A program made the translations under genes and the position numbers. This document shows positions 1 through 10,218 of a DNA stretch of 64,000 nt, one piece after another. The DNA comes from Microcyclospora pomicola (Eukaryota; Ascomycota; Dothideomycetes; Capnodiales). Position 1 is the stretch's first letter. Each line of letters begins with the position of its first letter. The notes beneath the pieces were generated by a model, which had not been told where the DNA came from, did not search any database, and saw only the letters and a list, made by a program, of their open reading frames with translations. The stretch is taken from positions 868,001 to 932,000 of the forward strand of contig NHNY01000004.1 of the NCBI GenBank assembly GCA_002786065.1, in the 5' to 3' direction.

Positions 1-153
1 ATCCTTCTCGAGAAAGCCAAGTCGTTCCGAAGTGACCTCTGGCCAGCCCTCCGGAGGGGGGATCTTGAGGGCCGTAGCGGGTATGTGCGTGAGTATCAGG
101 AGTTCATAGAAGGACTGGAGCTCAGCAGCGACCTGGTCTCTGGAATAAGGCAT
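1..153 (-). CDS. Conserved hypothetical protein, N-terminal fragment cut by the window edge
   Basis: On the minus strand an ATG at 153 opens 51 codons that run off the left edge without a stop. The peptide begins MPYSRDQVAAEL and continues with a Tyr/Leu-rich helix followed by a proline-rich IPPPEGWP turn. From memory this start resembles a family of uncharacterised proteins common in Dothideomycetes and Eurotiomycetes that begin MPY-R-Q-V and have a PPPxGWP segment; no function is known to me and none is assigned. The remaining part of the gene lies outside the window. The call rests on the open frame and the remembered family pattern only. Confidence 0.55.
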   Translation of the reverse strand, partial: MPYSRDQVAAELQSFYELLILTHIPATALKIPPPEGWPEVTSERLGFLEKD

Positions 154-827
154 CTTCGCGAGTGGATGTGTAGGTCGATAAAAGCAGGATGCCTGAGTCG
201 CGTATTGAGTGTGTCGAGCGCAATTTGCCACAATCAGTACGATGGACAAAAAGAGAGTATGAACAATGGCCTGGGGCCACGTAGGTACCGGAAAGGCGAG
301 CGTCTAGGAAGCGTGACTACGCCTCGTTCGTCATGCAGGCTGTAGGGAGTGGAAGATGCAGCGCGACGGCCACCTGCGACTGCAAGACCACCAATGAAAC
401 AGAAAGTTGTTGGTTTGTTTCATTCATGGAGTGGCTATGGTTAGTTCACGATCACGCCTGAGGCACAGTGCATACCCACTCGCACGCTTCACCACAGGAC
501 ATGCACAGAGGTATGGAGCTATGCTCTGCTTCAGTCCTGTTGGCGCACGCTGTAGACAGCGAAGCGGCCGGTGCACACACTTCTATGGTGCGGCGAGTTG
601 GCAGAAGGTGCAGGAACGAGATGCATATTGGTCTGAGTACCTGCGTGCGTGTTGATCCTTATCAACGCTCAGCAGTCGGTGCGAGTGGCACAGCAAGACT
701 GCTATGCCGTCGAGGAGGTGATGTCTAATAATGGTCGGCTTCCAGCATGCACGCGCACACGTGTACGATCTATACCGAGTTACCTCTACGTCACGTGATA
801 CGTCCACCACTCTGCTCGAGCCTTCTC

Positions 828-858
<31 letters not shown>

Positions 859-1118
859 ATAACTAATGTCACTGTGATGTAGAGGATGATGTACTAACAG
901 CTCGTGCTGCGCATGCCCGAGATGGGTTTGCTTCAATGTAGAGTCCCACATTTGTTGTACCCTGCCAGGCTTCAGACATATGTAGTCGTTCATGTGAGGT
1001 GGGGTGGGGACTTGATGCAGCTGGCATGCGAACATCAGTTCGATGGGCTGCACACCAGCCAAAGGCCGCCAGAGAACCAATCTCCGAGTACAAAGACAAC
1101 GCCACAGATCTGGTCATC
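154..1118. other. Intergenic region between the divergent edge gene and ARPC3
   Basis: Nine hundred and sixty-five bases that should hold both promoters, since the flanking genes diverge. It contains a trinucleotide microsatellite at 831-858. The open frames here are short, overlap each other on both strands and have no family resemblance; I see no further gene. Confidence 0.6.
831..858. repeat. (CGA)n trinucleotide microsatellite
   Basis: An uninterrupted run of about nine CGA units (28 bp) lying about 260 bp upstream of the ARPC3 start, in presumed promoter or leader DNA. Confidence 0.9.
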
Positions 1119-1756
1119 ATGCCTGCGTATCACTCTGTCTTCCTGGACGAACCAAACCAACAGGTCATTGGTAACTTCGCCTTACTACCACTTCGCACAC
1201 GAACTCGCGGTCCTGCTCAGCAATTAGCCCCCCTCCAAGGAACCACTGAGCTCGAAGTAGAACCCAGCAACGAGTCCTACGACCCACTCGATGAAGTACT
1301 ATCACTGTTCCGTGCCAACACCTTCTTCCGCAACTTCGAGATCAGAGGTCCCGCAGACCGAGTACTAATCTATGGAATCCTCTTCGTATCAGATGCGCTT
1401 AGCAAGATCCGGCCAGGAATGTCGCGGCGAGATGCAGAAAAAGCAGTGATGAATGTGGCATTGGACACCAACTTCGCGATACCTGGAGATGCGGCGTTCC
1501 CGTTGAATCAAGCGTTCGAGGCCCCAAGGGACAGAAATGAGGCGGAAGTGTTGAGGCAATACGTGATGCAGATGCGACAAGAGTTGGCGACACGGCTGCT
1601 AAACAGAGTATACGCGGATGACACAGGACGGCCAAGCAAGGTAAGTCGTTCGGAGAAGCGATATGCCAGATCGTCGTGGGAGACATATCATGCTAACATG
1701 GCGAATAGTGGTGGCTAAGCTTTCAGAAGAGAAAGTTCATGGGCAAGCAACTATAG
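1119..1756 (+). CDS. ARC18: Arp2/3 complex subunit 3 (p21-Arc / ARPC3)
   Basis: CDS join(1119..1640,1709..1756), 189 aa. ARPC3 is one of the seven subunits of the Arp2/3 complex, which nucleates branched actin at endocytic patches. The start MPAYHSVFLDE, the block IGNFALLPLRTRTRGPA, the segment FRANTFFRNFEI and ADRVLIYGILF are the conserved family core, and the length equals that of yeast Arc18 (about 178 aa). The single 68-nt intron has a GTAAGT donor, a TGCTAAC branch site and a TAG acceptor; exon 2 supplies the expected C terminus WWLSFQKRKFMGKQL. Upstream in-frame codons are ignored because the family starts at MPAYHS. Confidence 0.97.
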
Positions 1757-3012
1757 AACGAAAAGCCACAAGAGAGCATCGAGAAGGCTGGACATTCGAG
1801 CCCATGCAGAACCACGAGCGGAGTTGGTAGACGACACCATGTGCTTTGACGAGATCATGTATCCATACTATGCAATTCCGACACGTCGCCCATGACAAGA
1901 GATATTAGGTGCTACAGTGTGACTCGTTCTCTGCGCTCTGTTCTCGCAATTCGTGTACATGTAAAGCCTTGTGCTATACTCGGTCTGGCTGTACAGTGAT
2001 ATCAGGTGGAAACGGGCCCCTTCCTGCAAGACGCCCCACCAGATTGTTTGCACTGTACGGCCATTCACTTGATTTTTTGGAGTCCCAAAGTGCTGCATGA
2101 GGCGTAATCGGTGGTTAGACACTGGAAAGATCTTGACGTACTCTACCTCGGTCAGCTACCAGGATAGAAGTGCCTAACGACACCAAACGATAAATTTAGA
2201 TGCTATGCTAGGAAATGGACCGCTTCGCCAGGATATCATTGTGCCAGCATTCCAGAATCAGCACGAGGAAGACGGCATCAGAGTGGTCGCGGCTCATCGA
2301 GAAATTACAGCACTTGAACTATGCTCTTCTCGTGGCGCAGTTCACTGCGCACGGAGCTGATCATAAGATGATCTACAGACATACACGGCTATGAGCGTAC
2401 ATGCCATGACCTACGTTACATGAAGGTATTCTAGACATGTCGGTGATATCGCTTGAGGTCCAATGCAACCACTGGAATGCAAGATCGACAGTCGTGACCG
2501 ATTCCCAGCATCACGTGCGTACAGCTGAAGAGAGCTAAGCCTCACGATCGCGGCTGACGTTGTTCCATCAAGCTTCTAGCGTAACTCTATCCCCAGCTCA
2601 GCCTCTTCCTCCAACGACCCTGACCCGCCCAACCACCCTCTGTCTTCCTATCGCACGAATCAACAATCTGAACGTGTCGCAAAACTTGGCTTCGAGTGAC
2701 ACCAAGACCGGGTACGCAGGTGGCTTGGTTGACTGCATCTCGGACATGTGTAGCGGGCCGCATGGCTGACGAGATAGGGTCCTTTCCAACCACCAAGACT
2801 CAGCCTTGTCAAGTATAGGTTTCCTGAGGCAGAAGTTGTACGAGCATGAGGTAGCTACCTTCCTACTTATACTTACCTGTTCACGCTTTCTCTATACCCT
2901 CAGCTCTCCCAAGTGTCATACTTGTTGACATCTCTGAAACCAATTCTGTTGCCCATTCACTATCGCTGCACACTCCCTTGCATGGCAACAACCTGATCCG
3001 CTCACCATCACT
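1757..3012. other. Intergenic region upstream of the GRDP-like gene
   Basis: About 1.26 kb holding the ARPC3 3' end and the promoter of the next gene, in the same direction. Pyrimidine-rich DNA and a 12-bp palindrome (2849-2860) sit near the downstream gene. No convincing coding frame or RNA gene was seen. Confidence 0.55.
2849..2860. promoter_or_regulatory. Palindrome AGGTAGCTACCT
   Basis: A perfect 12-bp palindrome about 153 bp upstream of the ATG at 3013. It resembles the GGTA-rich words found upstream of several other genes here (see findings). Palindromes of this length are expected by chance more than ten times in 64 kb, so a regulatory role is only a suggestion. Confidence 0.2.
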
Positions 3013-5476
3013 ATGCCATCGCGATTGTCCAAGATCCTCGGCGTCGAGAAGGAGAAGCAAGCCTTGGCCGAAGCCGAGTGTAACGCTTCTTCCTCCGCAT
3101 CGCCTCCGCCAGGATATACTGCTCCCCCTGAGTATGACCACGAACATGCTTTGGCACCACCCGATGTCACAGCTGGCTTCAGCAACCTCAACCTCGATTC
3201 AAAGACCAAGGATAACTTCCCCACTCCCGCCGAGTGCATCGCTCACCTCAAAGTTCTGGAAAGCTTCTACCGTCTGAAACAGAAGATAGGTTCCAGCGAT
3301 GGGCTTTTTGGCATCAGCAACGAAATCGTCACCAAATATGTCGAGCAAGCAAACTGCCAAGACAAGACTGCGGAGCTGTTATCGAAGCTTGCTGAGAAAC
3401 GGTGGGCTATCTACGTGAGTCGAGCTGTAGATCGGTTTGGCACCTGGTCGGCCAGTACAACACCCGCCGCAGACCCGATCACTGCGGCAAGATTACGCCG
3501 AGAAGGACCCCAAGGCTCACTTTGCGAGCCCAAAGCTTCGCATCCGCCACTCGATTTCGAGAACAGCAACATACCTCCAGTTGATGTCCTCATGGTCTGG
3601 CATTCATACATGCTCAACCCACGCGTTTATCTAGAGGACTGCTTGCGGCTTGGTAGGATGTCGATGTGGCATACACGCATGCCATGGTCTGTGGCAGCTG
3701 CTTGCATAAACTCGGAAAGCTTCGAATACGAGACCAATGCAAACACGAAATCCCATTTCACTGGCATAACGGGAAGACCATGGGACAATCTAGAGGAAGC
3801 CTCCACTATCTCACTCAACTGCCCTGAATGCCTTCTAGCGATAGAGATACCGTGGACAACTTGTCCAGCTCCAGCTCCGGCCCAAGCGCCTGACTCGTAT
3901 GAGTCTGTCAGTCATCTTGTTGACACGATGCTCTCCAAGGGTGCAGGCTTCTGTGACAAAGATCTGTCGGTTGACTGCCCAGGATGTCACGACCGAATCA
4001 CGCATGAGACTCTGAAAGTTGGGAAGTTCGTACGCGACGTCTCGTCACTGCTCGAGAGACATGTTCCCATGGGAGGTGCTGTACTGGGTATGCTGGGTAT
4101 TCCGGGCAAGGCTGCTGGTCACAAAGACATAACATTTCTGCCCCTCGTCGGATTCCCCAACGATCTACTCCTGGCTGGTCTGGGCAAGGCTATTGTCGGT
4201 AATCGTAAGCTCTTCCGTGGAGACAGTGGCGATCAGGGGATGGATGGTGTGCGGAAGATGATTGAAGAAGCGGTCAAAGACCGCGACTACCTGCGCAAGA
4301 CTCGCAACCGCTACTCCAGCCACCGACTGCAGCGCTATGAGAAGATCTCAATCCGACGCTTGATGAGCCGAAGCTGGGACAACAGCTCCACGTTTGGACT
4401 GGATCTTGTCGGAGCTGTGGTTCGACAGGGCAGCTTCATCGAAAAAATGCACGGTATTGATTGGCTACATTCTCCAGCCCTTAACAACTCGATGAAACGT
4501 CTACTCACCAAGTATGACCGCTTTGTATACATCATGGGACAGCGTATGAACATGGCAGTCCCGACCCTCGACGTCGATCTTGCGTGGCATACCCATCAGC
4601 TCAGTCCTCGTGGCTACATGAATCACACGATTAAGATCACTAAGCAGTTCATCGACCATGACGACAAAGTGGCTGAGACGGCACTGAATGACGGCTTTGC
4701 ATGGACCAGCAAAACATATCAGAAAGTTTACGGCGAACCATATTCCGAATGCACATGCTGGTACTGCGAGGCGATCCGAGAATCACATACGTCCGCCGCG
4801 AGCCGTCTTTTCAAAACATCCTCGGCGCAAGCGAACGAAATGCTGCACTCTGTGGAGCAAGACCCGCAGAAAAGCGTGCACATCTCGGCCCACAATGCCG
4901 TGCGGCCCTCTGACGACACGGGCAAATATCAGACTCAGGAACAAAGGAAGCACTTCGATCTCGACATGGCATATCAGAAAGCCTGCGAGCGTGCGCGCCA
5001 AAAGGGCAAGAAGCCACCGAAGCGCGATGACTACTACTACAGTGATGCATACGGATACCCAGTGTATATCCCCGCCTACGCGCCATATGTCGGCCCTTTG
5101 CCCTACTGTTCAGCCTACTACCCCATCGCACCCGGCTGCATGGCACTGGGGGCTGGCATGGTTGGGAATTGTTGTGCTGGGACTTGCGGCGGTACTGTTG
5201 CTTCTGGGTAAGTTCCCTTCTCCATCGGTCCATGTGAGTATCTTGATAAGTACAGTATACTGACCATCTGCATAGTGGCTGTGGCGGCGGTGGAGGTGCT
5301 GGATGTGCAGGCGGAGCAGCTGGAGGCTGTGGTGGGTGAGTCACATTTCCCCTATCTTCACTTCGCTTTACGAAACTTCAGACTGACAACTTCTCAACAG
5401 TGGCGGCGCCGGGGGAGGTTGTGGTGGAGGTGGAGGAGGCGGTGGTGGCTGTGGTGGTGGTGGCGGCGGATGTTGA
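3013..5476 (+). CDS. DUF1399/GRDP-like protein with Cys/Gly-rich tail
   Basis: CDS join(3013..5207,5276..5335,5401..5476), 776 aa. The protein matches the glycine-rich-domain-protein-like family (DUF1399), whose plant members act in stress responses and whose fungal role is unknown. Hallmarks are KRWAIYVSRAVDRF, PPVDVLMVWHSYMLNPR and the second repeat DVDLAWHTHQLSPRGY, each with Trp-His pairs. Two C-P-x-C pairs (LNCPECL, DCPGCHD) could bind a metal. The last 45 residues come from two small exons (60 and 76 nt) and are nearly all Gly and Cys. Introns of 68 and 65 nt keep phase 2 and the frame closes at TGA 5474-5476. The stretch encoded by about 3430-3560 fits the family poorly and reads better in another frame (see findings). 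Confidence 0.88.
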
Positions 5477-5953
5477 GGCATGCATGCGTCCATTGATATG
5501 CCTTGCTTTGAATGCTGCATATCCACCTAAGTCACCCTGACATTCTTATACTCTGTTAGTCTGTGATGATGGCTTTGTGTTGATCAGGACTTGCTGCTAC
5601 GAATAACGAGACCTTTTCTTCTTCTCTTTCGAAGAGCCCTGGGTAGACTCTCTCTTCTAACAATTCGTCGTTTTTCCTCTGCCTTACCATTGATCATTGA
5701 GTTGTGTTACCCGTGAACAATGGTTAAATCGGACATATGTACGGACAAAATGGAACCTGAATTGGGCTTTTGCCATCCTGCTGGATGCTTAGAGCATAGT
5801 GTGAGGCAGGATCAATAGATTAAGACTGTGACTGTCCAGACTCATATACACAACCTTACGTTCAAGCTATTCAAAGACCGCTATATTGCAGTGCTTCTAC
5901 TGTATGCATGGGGGCTTTCCCTAAAAGTCCCTGGGTCACAAGCCTTGAACACC
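5477..5953. other. Convergent intergenic spacer
   Basis: Holds the 3' ends of the GRDP-like gene and of the minus-strand SDR. Nothing else recognised. Confidence 0.6.
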
Positions 5954-6862
5954 TCACGATGCTTGCTGCTCTCCCGCCGCAATAAGCCGAGTAATAACTT
6001 CATCATCACTCAACATACCAACGATCTTCTTGGCAGCAGGGAGCAGGATCGCCTCTTCGATCTCAAAATACCGTCCCTCGGAGGAATAGATCAATTGGCC
6101 CTGGCGGGTCTCGTCGACAAACATAGACGCCACACTTCGAGCCACGACCTCCGGGCCCTGCGTCTTGGCGCCGGTCGTCTTGATGAGGCTCTCGGGCACG
6201 ATACCCGTGATCGTCCAGCTGGGCGCGAGCGCGTTGATGCGGATGGGCACCGTCGGGTCCTTGAGGAGGTGTGGGACGATGCCGCGCATGAAGCCGAGCA
6301 CGGCGTGCTTGCAGGTGGCGTAGTCGACGGCGCCGAAGCGCTGGAAGGATGACGCCGACGCCGTGATCAGAAGGCTGCCGCCGGGTGGGGATTGCGTGCG
6401 CATGTGGTGTAGGCCGAGGTAGATGGTGTTGATGACGCCGCGCAGCATGATGTCGTATGTTAAGGAGGTGGGCTCCACGAGCACCCCGTCGGCGTCGAGG
6501 TTCGACTCGAAGTAGTCGGCTGTCTTGCCCACGCCGGCATTTGCGAACACGTGGTCGACCCGCGTGTGCTTGTCGGTGGCGGCCTTGAACAGCGCGAGGA
6601 GATCTTTCCAGGAGGTGACGTCCGTCTGAACGTGTGTGAGGGCTGGATCTGAGATGGGTGATGGAGAGAGATCGCCGGAGACGACACAGCTACCCAGGGA
6701 TAGAAGCAGTTTCACCGTCGCGAGCCCGATGCCTGACGAACCGCCTGTGTTCGGTGTTAGTCGTCGAGCTTTTGTGAATGCCGGGACGAGGTTACCTGTT
6801 AGGACCACCACTTTGCCCTTCAATGAGGCCAAGTCGGCATCGTTGATCTGGAATTCTGACAT
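5954..6862 (-). CDS. Short-chain dehydrogenase/reductase
   Basis: CDS complement(join(5954..6744,6796..6862)), 285 aa. It is a classical NAD(P)-dependent SDR. The Rossmann glycine motif TGGSSGIG is created across the 51-nt intron (GTAACC donor, ACTAAC branch, CACAG acceptor), followed by a VFANAGVG strand-4 motif and the catalytic Tyr/Lys in DYATCK. The C-terminal half has the PxxxxT-like loop region APSWTITGIV. Substrate cannot be inferred. The ATG at 6862 (MSEFQINDAD) is used; the codon upstream at 6871 is TTG. It diverges from the P450 gene at 7707. Confidence 0.92.
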   Translation of the reverse strand: MSEFQINDADLASLKGKVVVLTGNLVPAFTKARRLTPNTGGSSGIGLATVKLLLSLGSCVVSGDLSPSPISDPALTHVQTDVTSWKDLLALFKAATDKHTRVDHVFANAGVGKTADYFESNLDADGVLVEPTSLTYDIMLRGVINTIYLGLHHMRTQSPPGGSLLITASASSFQRFGAVDYATCKHAVLGFMRGIVPHLLKDPTVPIRINALAPSWTITGIVPESLIKTTGAKTQGPEVVARSVASMFVDETRQGQLIYSSEGRYFEIEEAILLPAAKKIVGMLSDDEVITRLIAAGEQQAS

Positions 6863-7706
6863 GTTGGTCAAGATGTGTGACGCCGCTCCTTTCTTTCCTT
6901 TGGTTCAATTCCTTTCAATAATGGAATAGAATCTAGCAATCGAGCCCCAAGCTGTATGCCAAGCTATGAGAAAGCTGAGTGGAAGTGATGATGATGATGA
7001 TGATGATGATGGAAGAAACGATCAAATGGATGATATCGGTATTCAGCCGTAAGACTGAGTATGCTGTCTGATTAAAGGAAAAGGTCCTTTACTTAACTGA
7101 CGAGGTCATCATAAGGCTTGCCCACCTCCTGCCCAAACAAGCAATTCGAGGGGATGCCTTATCCCCGCAATGCCACGGCAAAATGAACTGCAGTGGCTTT
7201 CGTGCGTAATCCAAAGCCAGGTGTTGCACTTGGGAAAGCGGTGTATCTGAGACCTCCATAATCCTGCGGCTCACAAACCTGCACCCCGGATGCGTGTCGA
7301 TGCCGAGAGGTGCATATCCGGCGGGAGTTTCATGTGTCAGATAGAGGAATACGACGTTGAGCTCCAGCCGGGAGTGTCACGTGAGCTCGCGAACCGGCTG
7401 TGAAGTCAATCATTTGAGCTGAGGCTAGCACTAGAGTACAGTTGAGGACGAAAAGAGTGCGAAGTGAGATCTGTGCAGCGGTGATCGACATGAACTTATC
7501 CACGCACACTTGACGTCGTGCACACGTTGCTTAGAAGTACAAGCAAGTTCGCCGGCAACGGATGTCTACCATGTTGCTCCCGAGGATCCCCTAGGAATCG
7601 ACCAGGGTATAGTGCTCAAGCATCGAAAAGATCAAAGACGACTACCAGTCTTCGAAGAACCCCATCCATAACGCTGATCTCAGGGCCCTCTGTTCCGGTC
7701 ACGAAC
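6863..7706. other. Divergent promoter region, SDR and P450
   Basis: An 844-bp divergent intergenic region with an eight-unit GAT microsatellite at 6987-7010. A long frame open from 7518 precedes the P450 but begins at a GTG and encodes nothing P450-like, so it is treated as leader. No other feature seen. Confidence 0.55.
6987..7010. repeat. (GAT)8 microsatellite
   Basis: Eight uninterrupted GAT units about 125 bp upstream of the SDR start. Confidence 0.9.
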
Positions 7707-9548
7707 ATGGACCAAACCATCCTTGCCTCGTCTACAATCCCCACAGCCACATTGCCAACCTACATTCAAGGCCAAACCTTCTTCCTGCTCGCCCTGGCGC
7801 TGCTCTCTCTCTCAGCCACGCCCTACTTACCTCCACTCGCTCTCCTTACGCTTGGCGCCCTAGTAGTTACAGCCCTAGCCACGCGTATCCTCAGCGGACG
7901 GAACTCTCACAATCACCTCCCACGAGATGGCCACCATTCTCGCCCCATTGCACGCGTGCCCTACTGGATCCCATTCTTCGGCCACGTGCCCTCCATGATC
8001 TGGGACAGCGAAGCTTTCTTACGCCGGCTACGTACATCCTACACACGCGGCGCGTTCAGCCTCAATCTCTTCGGCACGACGCATCACGTCGTCTACACGC
8101 CGGACCTCATCGAGGCGGTGCTCGGTGCGGAGAGTATTAACGCTGATAGTGCGCCAATATCACGCATACTACTGGTGAATGTGTATGGATTCCCAGCCCA
8201 AGAGTTGGGAAAGTACGACGCGGCGTTGGCGGAGTTGACGGCGTGCTATGCTAACCTTTCCATCGAAGGAACTGCAAACCCGCTTACTGCAGCGATGGAG
8301 CAGGACTTGAGGAGACTCGTGCCAGATTTTGTCACAGGAAGTGAGAGTATGGTCGATCAGACGGAATGGGAACGTGCGGGCGGGGCGAGGACGATGAATG
8401 ATGCCAAGGGGAAAAGGGTAGTGGAAGCTAGTCTTCTGCCCCTGGTACGGGATTTCTGCGCACACGTTGCCACGCCGTCCGTCATGGGCTCAGACTTTCT
8501 CAGCAACTATCCCAGCTTCTTAGATGAGCTATGGACTCTGAACGGACAACATTGGTGGTTAGCAGCAGGACTTCCTCGATGGGTGCCGATCCCGTCCGTG
8601 ACTAGGGCTCATATCGCCAGGAGAAATCTGCTACGCATGCTCAGTTCATTCCACGAGGCGATGGAGAAGCAAGCTAACGGTCAGGATCCTGGCCCAGACT
8701 GGCCATTTCTTGAGTCAGTCAAAGGACTGGTCGAAGCACGTATGCTGGTGTACAGGAAGAATGGGTTCAGCATCGCGGCACGAGCAGCTATGGAACTTGC
8801 GTTATTACGGGCAGCGAATGCAAAGTCGAACATCTTGATATTCTGGATGCTGAACCGCGTATATGCGGACAAAGCTTTGCTTGAGCTGATTCGGGAAGAA
8901 AGCGCGGCTTACATCCGGGCTGTGTATCTGAAAAAAGAATTTGCGTTTGTGGAGGAAGCCCCTGTCTGGGACAAGTGGGACTTAGATGGCTTGTGCGAGA
9001 AATGTCCAGTGCTGAAAAGCTGCTATATCGAATGTCTGCGTCTCGATACGACATCATGGTCCTCGAGGATGGTAGTGCAAGACTTCGCACTGCAGACTCA
9101 TGACAAGCGGGTCCCGGGTTGGTCGATGAGGACGGGCGAGTATGTGCATGCGGCACATGAATTACATAGCACCGACCCGGAATATTTCCCGAATCCTTTG
9201 GTCTGGACACCACATAGACACGCGACGACCACGGATCATACGGGTTCCAACGCGAATGCCGACACGAGTTTCATGCAACTCTATGGTATGACAGCTTGCC
9301 ATGTCATGGAATGCAAAGCAACTAACGTAATCGCAGGTGGCGGGTCAGGCACATGCAGGGGTCGAGAAGTCGCCTTCAGACAATGCATGACTTATACTGC
9401 AGCCCTATTGGCGATGTGGGATATCGAACCGGCTGGAGGGCTCGCGTGGCAGGCTCCCGGACATACACAGGGAGCGAGTGTGTACGGTCCGGGAGACGAC
9501 ATTCGCGTTTGGGTCAGGCGCCGAGAACTTCTCAAGCAAGAGAGATGA
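7707..9548 (+). CDS. Cytochrome P450, CYP7/CYP8-like
   Basis: CDS join(7707..9285,9337..9548), 596 aa. It is a membrane-anchored heme-thiolate monooxygenase: a long hydrophobic N terminus (about residues 17-55), a proline-rich hinge and PYWIPFFGHVPS, a K-helix ExxR (ECLRL), and the heme loop YGGGSGTCRGR with Cys533 as axial ligand. The 51-nt intron falls inside the heme loop; removing it restores the motif, and it keeps the frame either way. The I-helix region (ALLRAANAKSNILIFW) lacks the usual AGxDT, as in CYP7/CYP8 enzymes (sterol 7-alpha-hydroxylase, prostacyclin synthase) and their fungal relatives. Substrate unknown. It ends 26 bp from the stop of the convergent membrane-protein gene. 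Confidence 0.9.
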   Translation: MDQTILASSTIPTATLPTYIQGQTFFLLALALLSLSATPYLPPLALLTLGALVVTALATRILSGRNSHNHLPRDGHHSRPIARVPYWIPFFGHVPSMIWDSEAFLRRLRTSYTRGAFSLNLFGTTHHVVYTPDLIEAVLGAESINADSAPISRILLVNVYGFPAQELGKYDAALAELTACYANLSIEGTANPLTAAMEQDLRRLVPDFVTGSESMVDQTEWERAGGARTMNDAKGKRVVEASLLPLVRDFCAHVATPSVMGSDFLSNYPSFLDELWTLNGQHWWLAAGLPRWVPIPSVTRAHIARRNLLRMLSSFHEAMEKQANGQDPGPDWPFLESVKGLVEARMLVYRKNGFSIAARAAMELALLRAANAKSNILIFWMLNRVYADKALLELIREESAAYIRAVYLKKEFAFVEEAPVWDKWDLDGLCEKCPVLKSCYIECLRLDTTSWSSRMVVQDFALQTHDKRVPGWSMRTGEYVHAAHELHSTDPEYFPNPLVWTPHRHATTTDHTGSNANADTSFMQLYGMTACHVMECKATNVIAGGGSGTCRGREVAFRQCMTYTAALLAMWDIEPAGGLAWQAPGHTQGASVYGPGDDIRVWVRRRELLKQER

Positions 9549-9574
9549 TGATACGCTACATCATAGATTATAGA

Positions 9575-10218
9575 TTAAAAGTCCGAATCAATCTCCTCCA
9601 TAATAGTCTGGTTCAGTAGTCCTCGACCCCGTCGTCCTGGACGCATACCATCCGAATGGCTTAGATATTCTGGAGACAGGTGGCGGGGCGATAGAGCACT
9701 CGCAGAGATCAAGGGTTTCTCATCCTTGATCTGCTGTCTCCGTCTGGCCTCGCGATACTCCTTCGCGGTACGCGCTTGTTTCGCCGAGTCGTCCGCATCC
9801 AGTCGCAATGTCGCCTGCAAGGCGCGATGGAGGTACGTCACGAGTAGACCAATGCTGACACCCACCAATGCCGCAACGCCAAGATAGATGTACAATGTCT
9901 GTGCGATGTGTGTGAGCAACATGTCTTTTCTCACGATCCTGCTAAGTGGTAATCCAATGGGATCCATACCTCGAATTTCACCAACAATTGGAACGGCGCC
10001 GCGAGACAGGAGACGATGAAACGGCCCAGATACACGACAGGAAGCAGCAGGAATGACAGCGGTCGGTATAGCTGTTGCAGAATGAAGAGCAACAGAACAC
10101 CTAGGTAGTAGAGCAAGATCCCGATGGGGTAGCCCGCATACCAGAGGACAGTGGCGGTGCTGTCGAGGAAAGGCCGAGTGCCGGGCTCCGAGCGTTCGAT
10201 GGTGATGTTGGTGGCCAT
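9575..10218 (-). CDS. Small conserved membrane protein of unknown function
   Basis: CDS complement(join(9575..9898,9970..10218)), 190 aa. After MATNITIERSEPGTRP come two or three hydrophobic segments (about residues 24-48, 55-75 and 86-107) and then a basic, coiled region KEYREARRRQ and a C-terminal tail rich in Ser/Arg. The 71-nt intron joins LVKFE to TLYIYLGVAAL; this join resembles what I recall of uncharacterised fungal proteins with an FETLYI segment. An alternative 31-nt intron is possible but less typical. Its topology suggests an ER or other endomembrane protein; no function is known to me. It converges on the P450 with only 26 bp between the stop codons. Confidence 0.8.

Noticed and set aside
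3417-3470. Intron in the GRDP-like gene beginning GTGAGTCGAG
   Set aside because: Removing it would delete VSRAVDRF, which is conserved in the family; the donor match is fortuitous.
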